Of a DNA stretch of 64,000 bases, positions 1 to 10,840 are shown one piece after another. The notes under the pieces were generated by a model, which did no database searches, had not been told where the DNA came from, and worked only from the letters and a program-made list of their open reading frames with translations. The first letter of the stretch is position 1, and each line of letters opens with the position of its first letter. The position numbers and the translations under genes are program-made. The stretch comes from Blasia pusilla (taxonomy: Eukaryota > Marchantiophyta > Marchantiopsida > Blasiales): the NCBI GenBank assembly GCA_050084515.1, contig CM114272.1, positions 31,062,001-31,126,000 of the forward strand. The letters run 5' to 3'.

Positions 1-209
1 TTTTGGGTCAACACAAAAGCCCCAAAACAATCCCAAACTCAGTGGATTCCTCCAACCACGGTTGACTTATGCTCAGAAGACATCAATCAGCTATCTACAA
101 GTACCTGGTCAGTATCCACTAAACCCCTCACTCTCCCACTGTGCCTAAAATGAACACACAATTCGTCTATTTTATATGTGCCTCTTCATAAAATAATAAA
201 GTGTAGTCA

Positions 210-823
210 TTAGTTGTCATTAAGATCTCTGCCCCAGGGCAATAGTTCAACTAGAGGATCGCAATCGAGGAGATTATAGTCAGTGGAATTCAGTAGAGCT
301 ACTGAAAATTTTCTATAATGGATCCTGAAGCGTAGCCTATGTAGGCATAACCCTAACCCCTTCCGTATACACCCAGACCTAATACTTCGAAATCGGACTA
401 GATCGGCCAACTTTTGGTCGATTGAAACTCACGAAAAAACACACCTGCAAAGAGGTACACCACTGCAACCCCAAATACGATAGAAGTGGGTAGAAATACA
501 ACGATCCAAAAGTACTGCGCTGCCTCCTCTTCCGTGAGAAGATAAGATGCTCTCGATTCACCATCAATTACAGGGTCTGGAGTAATGTTCAAGCTTTCCA
601 ATCGTTTCTTCTGGCAAAATGGCCACTCCTGATCCGTCACGGCAAATACTACATCGATCATTATTCCCAAGGCAATAACCACACATGTCCATATAAGAGA
701 GACCCCAATCATCAAACATGGTCTTGCCAGTCGCCTCCACGCTCGTTCCTCCTCCCGCAGAGACTCGTAGTCCTCCTTTGACATAAAGGCTTGCCGCAAG
801 GCATCTCCTGCAGCCTGCCTCAT
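210..823 (-). CDS. Small two-transmembrane protein, two exons
   Basis: Exon 1 runs 823 to 433 and exon 2 runs 301 to 210. The donor is GTGAGT at 432-427 and the acceptor is TTTTCAG ending at 302; the phases match (1+2) and the join gives about 160 residues. Exon 1 encodes a charged N-terminus (MRQAAGDALRQ, SKEDYESLREEERAW), then one hydrophobic helix (about residues 37-62), a short loop, and a second hydrophobic helix (about residues 106-128). Exon 2 adds an acidic tail ending PWGRDLNDN. A second possible donor (CAG|GTGTGT at 444) is also in phase, so the exact junction is uncertain. I do not recognise the family. The helix-loop-helix layout suggests a small integral membrane protein. No neighbour hints at its role. 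Confidence 0.45.
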
Positions 824-849
824 TTTCGCAGAGTGATTTCACTAGAATA

Positions 850-2200
850 CCTGTAAATTTTATTTGAGAAGTAGATTCCGTAACCCTCCTGAATATGATG
901 ATCGTGATTATAAGCTTTGGACCAATTTGTCACCACTTCATGCACTCCGCCCCCCCTCCAACATTCCTCCAATAGTGCGCGAGTCCTTGAATTTCAAAGA
1001 CCGCACGTCATCAGCGATGTCTTGCCAAATCCCATGGAAAGATTGCCATTCTAAAGGCGAGTGGGGAATAATTTTCGTGAAAACACGACCACCTACTCAG
1101 GAAATTGACCTAGAAGTAATGTAGCTCTTCACTTCCCATCACCACATGCACTCTCACATCACAGATCAGGCACCCGCTTTGCAACCAGAACTTCCTCCTG
1201 AGAAGAAATAAATCAATCCAATTTGCGCTGTACATACAACCATGCCTCCCTCCCACGCCAATCAAGGGAAATACAACATTAGTAAATCGTCCTCCTACCG
1301 CAGAATCTGCCACCCTCAAAGCTTCCTGTTAGCGCTCCTCAGACCCGCTCGCGAATCCAACGCCCTGTCCGCCTTCCGATTTCGGCTTGCTCCCCACCTA
1401 CTCAGGCGCTTCCCGATCTTTCCATCTCCCGGCACGAAACCGCCCACTCGCTAAACACCACCCTCACCAACACCATCCGTCCCGCACCTCCAATCCTTCC
1501 TCGCAACGATTCTCCCCACCTCTGTCTGGCCCGAGTCCAGCCCCACACTTCCAGCCCTCACCCGCGCATCTCATCGGACTCTTCCACCACAAACTCCAAC
1601 CATCTCCACCACCATCCCTCCCGCACCACCGATCCTTCCTCGCAACAATTCCCACCACCTCTTTCTGCCCCAAGTCCAGCCCCACCCACGCCCGCCCCAC
1701 GATCAATCACCCAGCGCCATCGCTAGCTCTCGCTCGATCTATCCACGATTACAGGCCTGTTCATTCATTCCTCTGCGCCATAAGTGCCAATGTCTGCTCG
1801 CTCCTGTTGGTACAGTATCGCCTTCGATCTCACCAACTCTGAGTGAGACGCATGCTTCGATCTCATCCCCGTCGGGGAGAACTCGAACTGCAGCGGAAGT
1901 CTTCACCGGGAAAACCGGAAGGACTCCGTTACTTCGATCTTCCGTCTGCTCTCTACTGGACGGAAGAGGGCGCCCCAGTCCGCCCACGGAGGACTTGGGA
2001 GTGGTCACACTCGTTTCTCTAGCTATAATGGGATGACCCGTTTTCCGGATGAATGTCACCGTCACACATGTCTGCTTTATGAATTCTTCTTCTTTTATTA
2101 TTTGAAAAACACGTCTTTTCGAATCGTATTTAACTTATATTTTCTTACGTATGTTTTTTGAGATTATGTTTGAATGATATTTTTTATGTCATTATGGGAC
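850..2200. other. C-rich intergenic DNA, no supported gene
   Basis: A GC-richer stretch (about 1,300-2,000) with strong C/T bias on the plus strand. It gives Pro/Ser/His-rich open frames on both strands that look like composition artefacts. A diverged tandem duplication lies inside it (1468-1550 against 1611-1690, period about 143 bp, both containing the words TCCTTCCTCGCAAC and AAGTCCAGCCCCAC or close variants). It could be promoter or 5' UTR of the minus-strand gene at 210-823, but no splice structure supports this. Confidence 0.4.
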
Positions 2201-2201
2201 A

Positions 2202-2358
2202 GTCATATGTTATTATGTCTTCTTGATTTGCAAACACCTATCATTGACACGTGGCATGTGGGCAGCAAGAAAATGTTTCACATATTCCCTTCACGTGCAC
2301 TAGAAAAACTACTTAAATAATTGTTTATTTCCCGTGCGTCGCGCGGGCACCTTACTAG
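2202..2358 (+). mobile_element. Short non-autonomous Helitron (3' end clear)
   Basis: The 3' end has the Helitron hallmark: a GC-rich hairpin (CCCGTGCG at 2331-2338 against CGCGCGGG at 2339-2346), then CACCTTACTAG ending at 2358, followed by T. The body shares CTTCTTGATTTGCAAACACC and GGCAGCAAGAAAATGTTTC with the neighbouring element that starts at 2486, so both belong to one family. The 5' boundary near 2202 is approximate. Confidence 0.55.
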
Positions 2359-2485
2359 TACAATAAATGTTTGTATACGTCGAATGGGTGCCAGTACTCT
2401 AAATTTCGTAGATCTCTGCACAATTTTGGAGTTCTTTTCGGCATATGTCCTATTTCGCGTTCCACCCATATTCGAGGTGAATCTA

Positions 2486-2694
2486 TCTATATTATTATGG
2501 GAGAATGCCTTCTTGATTTGCAAACACCTCTATGCTTGACATGTCGCAACCGGGCAGCAAGAAAATGTTTCTCTTTACACGGGCAACAAGGAAATGTTTC
2601 CCATTCTACAGGCAAGAAAAAAAAATTTGTGCCAACAAGATTAGTCCCTTCACTCCCCTCCATGGCACCATGCATGGCACAGGCTGACCACTAG
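2486..2694 (+). mobile_element. Non-autonomous Helitron, 5' part
   Basis: It starts with TCTATATTATTATGGGAG after a flanking A at 2485, the typical plant Helitron 5' end. It then shares CTTCTTGATTTGCAAACACC and GGCAGCAAGAAAATGTTTC with the element just upstream. A CTAGT at 2690-2694 might be the 3' end, but no GC hairpin precedes it, so the end is uncertain. A 41-bp tandem duplication (2695-2776) follows directly. Confidence 0.45.
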
Positions 2695-3238
2695 TCGGGT
2701 TGAGTGTTGAGCTTGTTTGAAGAATTTTAAAATTGTCGAGTTAAGTGTTGAGTTTGTTGGAAGAATTTTAAAATTACCACTTCAGTTTTCACAAACTCAA
2801 TACTTCTTCGTACTTATATCTAAATAATAGGAATCAAGAAAATTTCAAATTTATCTTTCTCTTTTGTATGGATCGGAACTATACCGGTTATCACGAAAAA
2901 AACTTCGCGGACCTTGGTGCTACCTATGCATAAAGGGGTAATTCTTGCACCCCCAAGCATCTAAATCTAGACGCTTGGGAGTGCGGGAAATATCCCTCCA
3001 TATACATGGAAGGGTAATTTAATTGTGGAGTAGAGGACAACACCTTTTAATTTCCCGTTACTTCTCATAATTTCCCCCTCCCTCTTCCCTAACCTTCCTT
3101 ACAAATGCAAAGGTGAAAAAAAATGAAGTTATCAATGTGTTAACAATTTTATGTTATAATGGCATATGTATTTGGGATTAATGATATAGATGAAATATTA
3201 AATTCGAGGTAACTCCTTCATTCATTCTCTCTTATCTA

Positions 3239-3606
3239 TGTCATGACCATACGGATTATGTCGTAGAGTATAGTGTGCTAGTAGAGGCCATTCCTTATGT
3301 AGGACCGTAGTGGCTTGGTAGAGATGCGGTTCCATACATAGGGTTGGGGGTTACTCAGTTAGGGGTGACTTTCCCAGTAGGGCCCGCTCTTAGGTTGGAG
3401 GATATAAGGTGGAGTGCACTCAAAGAACAGTCAGTTCTTTGAGTTGAGCCTGTTGCTTTGGGAGTTAGCCTTGGTAGTGAGTAGAGCTCTTGGCTATGGT
3501 GTTTCCCGCAAGCTTCGACCTAGATTCTCCCATCGTGGAGTGGGTTTGGCTCGATTGTATGTGATTGTATATGTGTTTTATGACAGTAGGTCTTTCACGG
3601 ATTTCA
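3239..3606 (+). repeat. 5' LTR, truncated (module B only)
   Basis: A 368-bp block from TGTCATGACC to GGATTTCA, repeated at 12749-13116 with about 4 mismatches. Compared with the 3' LTR (12643-13116) it lacks the first ~106 bp (module A). The missing module instead appears as an extra copy after the 3' LTR. Confidence 0.9.
3403..3433 (+). promoter_or_regulatory. LTR promoter: TATA box and predicted transcription start
   Basis: TATAA at 3403-3407 lies 30 bp before 3433. Transcripts starting at 3433 would begin AGTTCTTTGAGT, which is exactly complementary to the sequence just after the LTR (3606-3617). Spacing and complementarity support each other. The same box occurs in the 3' LTR. Confidence 0.6.
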
Positions 3607-3617
3607 CTCAAAGAACT
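3606..3617 (+). other. Self-priming primer binding site (Tf1-like)
   Basis: ACTCAAAGAACT directly after the 5' LTR is the perfect reverse complement of AGTTCTTTGAGT at 3433-3444, the predicted 5' end of the RNA. No convincing tRNA 3'-end complement is seen nearby; TGGTAGCTTCG at 3630 is only a weak match to the initiator-Met type. Tf1/sushi-type gypsy elements prime reverse transcription by folding their own RNA 5' end onto such a site. Confidence 0.7.
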
Positions 3618-5550
3618 AGAGTAGATCGATGGTAGCTTCGATTGTAGATCAGTAGGATCTGGTTAGGACTGATTGTGTACTCATCCGTGGATGTTTGTGG
3701 CTTGTGGCCTATGTTGGAGGTGTGAATCTGGTGCGTGGTTGGTTGGGAAAGAAGCGCCTTGCTGAGAGCTTTCCAACGCGCTTTAGATCGCCGGATTTCG
3801 TCAAGGGAGTTGGAAGTTATCAAGGATTGAAGATTCTGGTTCGTGTTCGACGGTTTTCTGATGTGGAGAGCTTGGAGTGCGGAAGCTCTGTTGAAGTTCA
3901 TCCAGATCGGGTGAGAGGTTCCTGTTGCTATTTGTATTGTGATCTTATGTGAAGCTATCTGCTTGAGTGTGTGGAGCGTTGCGGATTTCTGCGTGCATGA
4001 AACTTGGCGGAAGCGTTGTCGGATTTGCGATTCTGGAGGTGTATGGACAGCAAGTTTGTCTGATTTTTAGCTCGGAGTACAGAGCTCGGTTGTAGCTGAT
4101 TTTTTGTGGAGAGATAGCTATGGTGGTCAATTGAATTTTGGTTGAAACAGATTTGATTTCGGTCACGGATTTTTGAAGTAATTTCTGATCGAAATTTTGC
4201 GGACTAGCTCAAGGTCTGGCTATGGTGGACAGCGGATCGGAGGGGTTGGTTGGTTGGTGACTCGTTCATTGTTGGAGACGCCTATCCCGTTGGGGGCGCC
4301 CTGGTTGGGCCTCTCTCCATAGCAAAGCATGGCGAAGCGTGGCGACAGGGGCATGTCTCGAGCATTTCTCGGCGCTTTGAGGCTTCGAGGCAACTCCTGG
4401 TAGCTCGGGGCGAGTGGGCGTGAGAGGCGGAGTAAGGAGCAAGGAGCAAGCAAGCAAGCTTGCTTGCTTGGGCGTGAGGCAATTTTTGCAGGATTTGGGA
4501 TTTGAGTGTTGCATAACTGGTCACCCATCTTTGGGCTATTCTGCCTGGAGGACGCTTAATTGCTGATTTCTTAACTATGCCAGTGTACACACTGTTGTAG
4601 CTCATTTGGTGCTGTTCGGAGATGTGTTAGGTGCTTTATGCATCTCGGGTTTTTGGTTGATGTACCTCTAGCCCATAGTACAGTGTAGCCTCTCCATGCA
4701 GATGATATTTTCAGGTGCTGCGAGTTCGACTAGCACGTCATCGACCCGCGGCGGAGTAGCTATTGCGTTAGAATTGTGTGGTGGGTTTTGTGGATTCAGG
4801 GGGCACCACGTCTGGTGGATTATGTTACCTTGATTTCCATTTGCGATTGGAGGGTTTTCGTTGGACTTCCTGTGTTTGGATCCCCTCCATCGGTGCTACG
4901 AGTTCGACTAGCACGTCATCGACCCGCGGCGGAGTAGCTATTGCGTTAGAATTGTGTGGTGGGTTTTGTGGATTCAGGGAGCACCACGTTTGGTGGATTA
5001 TGTTACCTTGATTTCCATTTGCGATTGGAGGGTTGTCGTTGGACTTCCTGTGTTTGGATCCCCTCCATCGGTGCTTCTTGCTTGCGCGCCCATTGTTAGG
5101 GTTGACGCTGATTTCCAGAGTAGTGTTACTCCTGTGTGCTACCAGTAGTGAGGCTGGAGGGATGACGAGTAGACCGTGGGAGACTTCTTGTGGTGATGAC
5201 AAGTTAGGTTGCCTACACCCATAGCTAGTAGAGCTAGAATAGTATAGCGACATCGACGTCACTTGGTTATTTGGTGGTGGTAATTTGGTGGTGGTGCGGC
5301 ATCGGCGTTGGTCATCACGGAGCTTTCGGGTGGTCTGGTTGGGGATCGTGGTGCGGACAGTGGTGGTTTCACACAGAGTGGATTTAGGTATCGGCTACCT
5401 TTTCCACTTCCGACGGTTGATGAAGAGGAGGACGAGGATGTTCCAAACACCGAGTCTTCTACGTTGTTATCGAGTGTTGCAGCTCCATTGATTTGGGACA
5501 TGGACGGTGGATATGGGGCCATGAAGGGCCCACGATGATACTCGGGTGCA
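3618..5550 (+). other. Retrotransposon leader region
   Basis: About 1.9 kb between the primer site and the first recognisable gag sequence, with no long conserved frame. It contains a perfect 24-bp palindrome at 4447-4470 (AAGC repeats meeting GCTT repeats) and a 178-bp tandem duplication at 4714-5069. The N-terminal part of gag may lie in its last third. Confidence 0.6.
4714..5069 (+). repeat. 178-bp tandem duplication, two copies
   Basis: Copies 4714-4891 and 4892-5069 are nearly identical, both containing GAGTTCGACTAGCACGTCAT and GTGGGTTTTGTGGATTCAGG. They differ at a few sites (GGGGGCACC or GGGAGCACC; GTTTTCG or GTTGTCG). The length is not a multiple of three, which argues against coding sequence here. 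Confidence 0.85.
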
Positions 5551-7143
5551 GTGGGCACCATTGAGTTGGAGGACTTCATGCAGGAGTTTGATACGTGGTG
5601 TGATATGCAGATGTTGCGGAACGCCACGTTGTTTACACCCTTCTTGGCTTGGAAGGGTTGTTTTAAAGATTGGAAGGACCATCCATGGATGATTACCACG
5701 AGTTTAGGAAGGACCATGTTGCTAAGATTGAGGCATGGAGACAATATTGGTCTCCAGGCTATGTGTCTATCACCCATGGTGGTATTGGTAGTAGTGCTCC
5801 TACTATGCCCGGCCACCCGACGTTGAGTGGTGCAGTGCGAGCCGGAGTGGGGGTACCGGTGGAGGTACTAGTGGGGTACTAGTGGAGGTACTAGTGCCCC
5901 ACCATCGTTCAACACGGTTGCAGAGTTCTTCAAGAGGTTGAAGAAGAACTATCAAGGAGTGAAGACGGAGAAGTTGAGGAGTCTTCAGGAATTTGAGCGA
6001 AAGACTGGTGAGAGTCTTCGTGAGGCATACACTCGTATCGACGCTGATTTCAGATTACCTGGGTGTGACCGAGGATCAGCAGTCCAGTTTTGTATGGGAT
6101 CTTGGACCGGATTTGCACCGTAGGGTGCGTGATGCTACTCTTATGAATGATGATTCACCCACATTGACCCATGTGTATGCTCTATCTGAGAAGATTGAGC
6201 TTAACATGGTGAAGGAGAGAGTGGTGACATCCGCATTCAATAGGGATACAACTACTACTTCTCGTGTTCGAGCCCACCTCACGCCTCTCGTAGTAGTGGT
6301 GGTGGTAGTAGTAGTGGGAGTCGTGGGGGTACACACGACCTCGGGCCAGTCCTAGAGGGACACTTGCAGAGACCATTGCCTTCATTTCTTTGCTGCCCCG
6401 CAGCAGGGCGATCATGTTGGACATGTGGAGGTGATCATGTTAGCAAGTTTTGTCCCAAAGAGGATGGGAGACGGACTTTGGAGGATGGGCCTCACTCGGC
6501 CCCAACTCAGTGTGATCATTGCGGGAGACCAGGTCATCCTCGAGAGCGTTGCTTTGATCTTCATCCAAAGTTGAGATCAGGCCGCGGCCGTGGTGGAGTA
6601 GCTCCGAGAGGCCGAGGTGGTAGAGGTGGTAGAGGTGGACCAGTGGTTGGAGAGCCTACGTTGGCTACCCCTACCACTACGACAGAGTCAGCTATGGCTG
6701 CCATGATTGAGCAGTTGGAGCAGAAGTTGGCTACTATGGCTAGTATCCAGCATAGATCAGGTTCGGGAGCAGGGGCTTCCACCTCTTATGCAGGGGATGA
6801 TCTCTCTTATATGGCGAGTGCAGCACAAGTTGAGGCATCAGCTGCACTTACGAGAGGAGCCACTCGAGCGTCAGAGCCACGTGGTGCTACTGTGGAGTTG
6901 GACCCACAGAGGGGTGAGGCTGGGAGGCAGGCTAGGCTTCCCCAGTCATTCTTGTTGTCTGAGGTGCTTAGGACTCCATCCATGGTTCCTACGCAGCCTA
7001 TTGAGCCGACAATGGGGACTGAGGCATCTACATCGCGTGTAGTAGATACGGATGCAAAGATCGATGCAAGATGTGCGGATGGCAACTTCAATGTTGGGAT
7101 CCCCATTGTTTTTGGCCACGGAGCTGATGGCTTTAGGAGTTGA
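5551..7143 (+). pseudogene. gag: gag: capsid and zinc-knuckle nucleocapsid, frameshifted
   Basis: Gag-like sequence runs through three frames. 5551-5660 encodes a segment with DFMQEFDTWCDMQMLRNAT. 5670-5790 continues with DDYHEFRKDHVAKIEAWRQYW. 5938-6040 encodes LKKNYQGVKTEKLRSLQEF, typical of a Ty3/gypsy gag domain. 5993-6230 continues with WDLGPDLHRRVRDATLMNDD. The last part (6364-7143) is open and holds two CCHC knuckles, CWTCGGDHVSKFC (near 6418) and CDHCGRPGHPRERC (near 6513), followed by an Arg/Gly-rich tract. Gag would form the particle and bind the RNA. At least three single-base frame changes separate the pieces; some lie in or near homopolymers, so sequencing error is possible. Confidence 0.75.
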
Positions 7144-7389
7144 CTTAGCTCCTGTATTTCAGCTAGCAGCCACGTTGTGTGAACGTGGGGGTGTTACTGC
7201 TACACGTGTTGAGGTGGATGAGGGTGTTGCGGTGGAGCGACCCTCTATATCAGGTGTAGCATTGAGTACCATGCTGCTACTTGGCGAAGCGGCGGCGAAG
7301 ATGGATGCATTACCAACCCGGCCAGCCATTGATTGTGAGAGGCTTACACTGGTGTATGTATGTTGGACAATCGGAGTGGGATCTTCCGA

Positions 7390-7673
7390 TTGGTGAGTCC
7401 TCAGACAAGTGTATAGACCAGATAGAGTCTTGTTAGACTCGGTGCCCAACCTTGATGTTGGGAAAGGCGGCATGTATTGGTTTGGGTATTCGGAGGTCAG
7501 AGCTTGAGCCTTGCCCATTCCAGATTCAAACATCACTTGGAGGAGCCAATGCTAGGTCTCAATTCATGACACGGGAGAAGTTCTCTGTACAGTTGAGACC
7601 AGATCATGCGACTGATAGCTCCCGGTTTGGAGTATCTGCGGTAGTCACATCACCGAGTCGTATGATGTACTAG
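7390..7673 (+). pseudogene. Retropepsin-like protease remnant
   Basis: The sequence near 7430-7441 reads VLLDS and would continue to a D-S-G-A active site, but the frame breaks there: GACTCGGTGCC appears to lack one G. The following frame, MLGKAACIGLGIRRSELEPCPFQIQTSLGG (given in part: LGKAACIGLGI), matches the flap and downstream part of gypsy proteases. Position between the zinc knuckles and the methyltransferase fits. The segment 7144-7390 has no clear domain. Confidence 0.5.
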
Positions 7674-7770
7674 TTGGAGGAGCGATGTGTACCCGATGGG
7701 TTTTCACATGGATTACTTTGGATGAGAGACAGCGTCTTATAGACCTGGTTGGCAGTCCAAGGATGGACGT

Positions 7771-9130
7771 ATGAGCCAAGTTCTTGTGAGATTTATTTCT
7801 GGGGCTCGACCAGGAGGGTCTTCCCCAACAGTGTTAGCATCTGTGGCTGGTTTTAGTGGAGTAGTCATTTGGCCAAGAGACTTTTTGGAGGGTAATGTTT
7901 CTGCTATGGATTCTCCTGCGCATGAGGAGGTAGAGGAGGTCCCTATTTTTGCAGCAGTGGCATCCTCATCGTTGGATGTGCCACTTTGGAGTTCAGGCGG
8001 CGCACTACGGCAAGAGGCTGATCGCCTAGTGCAGGAGGCTTGGTGTGAAATTGTTATACCTCACGAGGGAGAGGAGGCCCCATGGCGGACTCCTACTTCT
8101 GGTCCAGTTGGGTTATCCCCTTTGGATACTATATCCATTGTATGGCAGTATCCGCCGGAGGGCATTTGTGTGTTAGATCTCTTTGGTGGGATTAACACTG
8201 GTTTGGCTCATGATGTTGCAGCCGGTATTCTGTCTTGGAGATACGTGTATGTGGAGCGAGATGAGACGGCCCGAGAGTCTCATCCCGACATATTGGTCAC
8301 TTGATGCGGAGATATCCTGAGTTGTTGTCGCCATCAGCTATTCGTGGGTACCAGCGTGCTTTACCATCACACATTGCATTGTTGGGGGCGCAAGACCTCG
8401 AGAGGGTTGGTCCTGTGGATTTGGTGATTGCTGGATGGCCATGTCAGGGTCACACACGTGCTGGTCGTGGTGAGGGATTACATGACCCTAGGTCTCGATT
8501 GTTTTGGGAGATGTTACGGGTGTTACGACATCTTCAGTTCATCGAGCACGTGCTCTAGCTTACATTCGAGAATGTTCCATTGTTGGGTGACACTTGGACC
8601 GGATGATGGCGAGTGTTCATGAGGTGCGGTCTTGGATTGGACCAGCGGTGTTGTTGGATGCAAAGACGAGTTGGCTCAGCGTGCACATCGTCCACCCTTG
8701 TGGTGGACAAACTTGTTGCCTAGGGAGGTTCTACGTCGAGCATATGATGCGGTGCAAACGGGATCCTCGCCTTCTTGTGGATAGTATCTTGATATCTTTG
8801 GGCGACTTTCTCAAGTGGTGAGGGTTATTGATCGGTCACCCATGGCGGTGGTGAACCGTGTGGGCCACCTAGGATGGCACTACCCACATTTGTGAGTTTT
8901 CCTCGTCACATGCCTACGAGGAAGGTGGTCCGGGGCTTGTATGGGATTCTCATGTGCGGCATTGGTGGTGGAGCCTAACGCTGATGAGAGAGAGCGTGCA
9001 ATGGGGATTTGCTACTTGGTGTGACAACGGTTGCTTCTATTTCGAGGCTTCACGACGTCATGGGTTGGGTCAGGCCATGGACCTGAATTGTTTGACTTGG
9101 ATTTTGAGTCTTGGTATGGCCGGCGCAAAT
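7771..9130 (+). pseudogene. C5-cytosine DNA methyltransferase domain within the retrotransposon
   Basis: The canonical motifs occur in order. Motif I: GICVLDLFGGINTGLAHDV (8161-8217; the usual third Gly is Asn), followed by an acidic motif II (YVYVERDETA). Motif IV: VDLVIAGWPCQGHTRAG with the catalytic Pro-Cys-Gln at 8439-8447, then DPRSRLFWEMLRVL. Motif VI: Glu-Asn-Val at 8568-8576, twelve bases after an in-frame TAG. Motif VIII-like: AHRPPLWWTNLLP (about 8679-8715). Motif X: EPNADERERAMGF (about 8970-9010) and LGQAMDLNCLTWIL (9066-9108). The enzyme would transfer a methyl group from S-adenosylmethionine to C5 of cytosine. Upstream sequence (7771-8110) looks like a linker. The frame shifts near 8300 and again between motifs VI and X, so this copy is not functional as read. 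Motif IV and the downstream order most resemble DNMT3/DRM-like enzymes, but this is inference. Confidence 0.88.
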
Positions 9131-9390
9131 ACGACTTCGGACTATGTCGTGGGTCTTCCACCCCTTGTAATGAGCTCGATGGCTACCGGGACGGTAGAGG
9201 CATCGGTGAAAGGGGCGAGGAGAGTAGTTTTTGCATCCTTGGAGTAAATGGGATGTAATGGTGGGCATGTGGAGTTGGTTGCTCATGCTTTGGTGGAGGA
9301 GTTATTTGCTCGAGATGATGGTGTAGCTAAGGGTGTACCATCTTGTGAGGGGTTATGTGAGCCCAATGGCATCGCCTCTCCATCTTCTTC

Positions 9391-10840
9391 GTGCCGATGG
9401 AGGAGACTTGGGAGCCATTACTTGGGCCCAAGCTTACGGGAGGTGAGAAACGACGCTTGACACAGTTCCTACGTGCTTATAGGAGTTGTTTTGCCTTTAG
9501 CATGAAGGAGTGGGTTCTCTGGTTGGACCCGGTATACGGATTGATTTGGCTAGTGATACGCCAATCTTCTGTCGTCCCTACCGATATAGTGATATGGAGA
9601 GGGACCTGATTCAGAGTAGGGCGTTGGACCTTCGGAGGCTGGATTAGTGGAGTTGTCGCATGGAGAGTATGCATCGCCCATCATCATGCTCGCTAAAAGG
9701 ATATGCATGGCAACTACACGGATAGGCGGATGAATGGAGATTACCGTCTATCAATCGGCAAACCAAGGCCGATAGGTATGCCATGCCTACACCTGAGGAG
9801 ATCTTTGATGTGGTGGGACAGTAAAGATTTTCAGTACTTTGGATCTTCGAGCGGATACCATCAATTGCCGATTCGGGAGAGTGACAAGGCCAAGACAAAG
9901 ATTTTGGGGTGTCAACTCTCATGGCAAGGATTGTTTGTACCGGTGGAAATTCTTACCCTTTGGGTTGAAGAATGCACCTGCCGAGTTTCAAAGAGTGATG
10001 GACAGATCCTAGTAGGGTTGGATTTTGTTAGGTGTTACATTGATGATATCTTGGTGTTCGATAATGGGTGGAGGAGCATCAGATATATTTGCAGATGGTG
10101 TTTGAGCGGTTGAAAGCTCATGGTCTACGTTTGCATCCAGGAAAGTGTAAGTTCTTCCATGAGGATGTTGAGTACTTAGGTCATGTGATCTATCCAGGTG
10201 GTTTGGGAGTTCAGCAAGCAAACGTGGAGGCTATTGCACTTATTCCGCGTCCGGTAGATGTGAGTAGAGTTCGAGCATTCATGGGATTGGCGAACTACTA
10301 TCGGAGGTATGTGAAGGGACTTAGTGCTATGGCAAAGCCTTTGAACCAATTGCTGAAATCAGATCAAGAGTGGCACTGGGGAGATGATCAGGAGAGAGCT
10401 TTTGTGGAGCTTAAGGCCCAGTTGGTGGCGGCGCTTATCTTGAGGAGACCTATCAGAGGGCGCCCATTTCAGTTACACACTGATTGGAGTAGGTTGGGAC
10501 TTGGAGCGGTGTTGACACAACATGATGATGAGCACATGGAGTTTGTGGTGGCCTATGCAAGTCGTTCGAATAATGCAGCGGAGTCGCGCTATAGTTCATA
10601 TGAGGGAGAGTGCTTGGTAGTAGTGTAGGCTATGGCACACTTTAGGTGTTACTTGTTTGGCACCCAGTTTATCCTTGTTACTGATCACCAGCCGCTCAAG
10701 TGGTTGATGGAGTCGGACAAGCTTATAGGGAAGCTTGCACGGTGGGCTCTTATCTTACAGGAGTATGACTTCCAGGTGGTACATAGACCTGGAGTTGCCA
10801 ACCTTGATGCTGATGGGTTGAGTAGGAACCCATGTACTAG
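9391..10840 (+). pseudogene. pol: Reverse transcriptase and RNase H
   Basis: RT starts near 9391 (METWEPLLGPKLTGGEKRRL). It continues with RPYRYSDMERDLIQSRALDL (about 9570-9630), the FLPFGLKNAPAEFQRVMD region (about 9945-10005), and the catalytic YIDDIL at 10037-10054. The connection domain runs to GLANYYRRYVKGLSAMAKPL (about 10285). RNase H follows with FQLHTDWSRLGLGAVL, SSYEGECLVV, LVTDHQPLKWLM and NLDADGLSRNP (to about 10830). An in-frame TAG at 10626-10628 stands where the family has Trp (TGG). Other frame changes occur at about 9640, 9740-9900 and 10070. Order and motifs are those of Ty3/gypsy. Confidence 0.92.

Noticed and set aside
1387-1842. 151-codon Pro/Ser/His-rich frame
   Set aside because: C-rich low-complexity DNA with an internal tandem repeat; no start context, splice signals or known motif.
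3630-3641. TGGTAGCTTCGA as a tRNA primer binding site
   Set aside because: Weak match to the usual initiator-Met type and about 24 bp from the LTR end, while a perfect 12-base self-complement lies at the LTR end.
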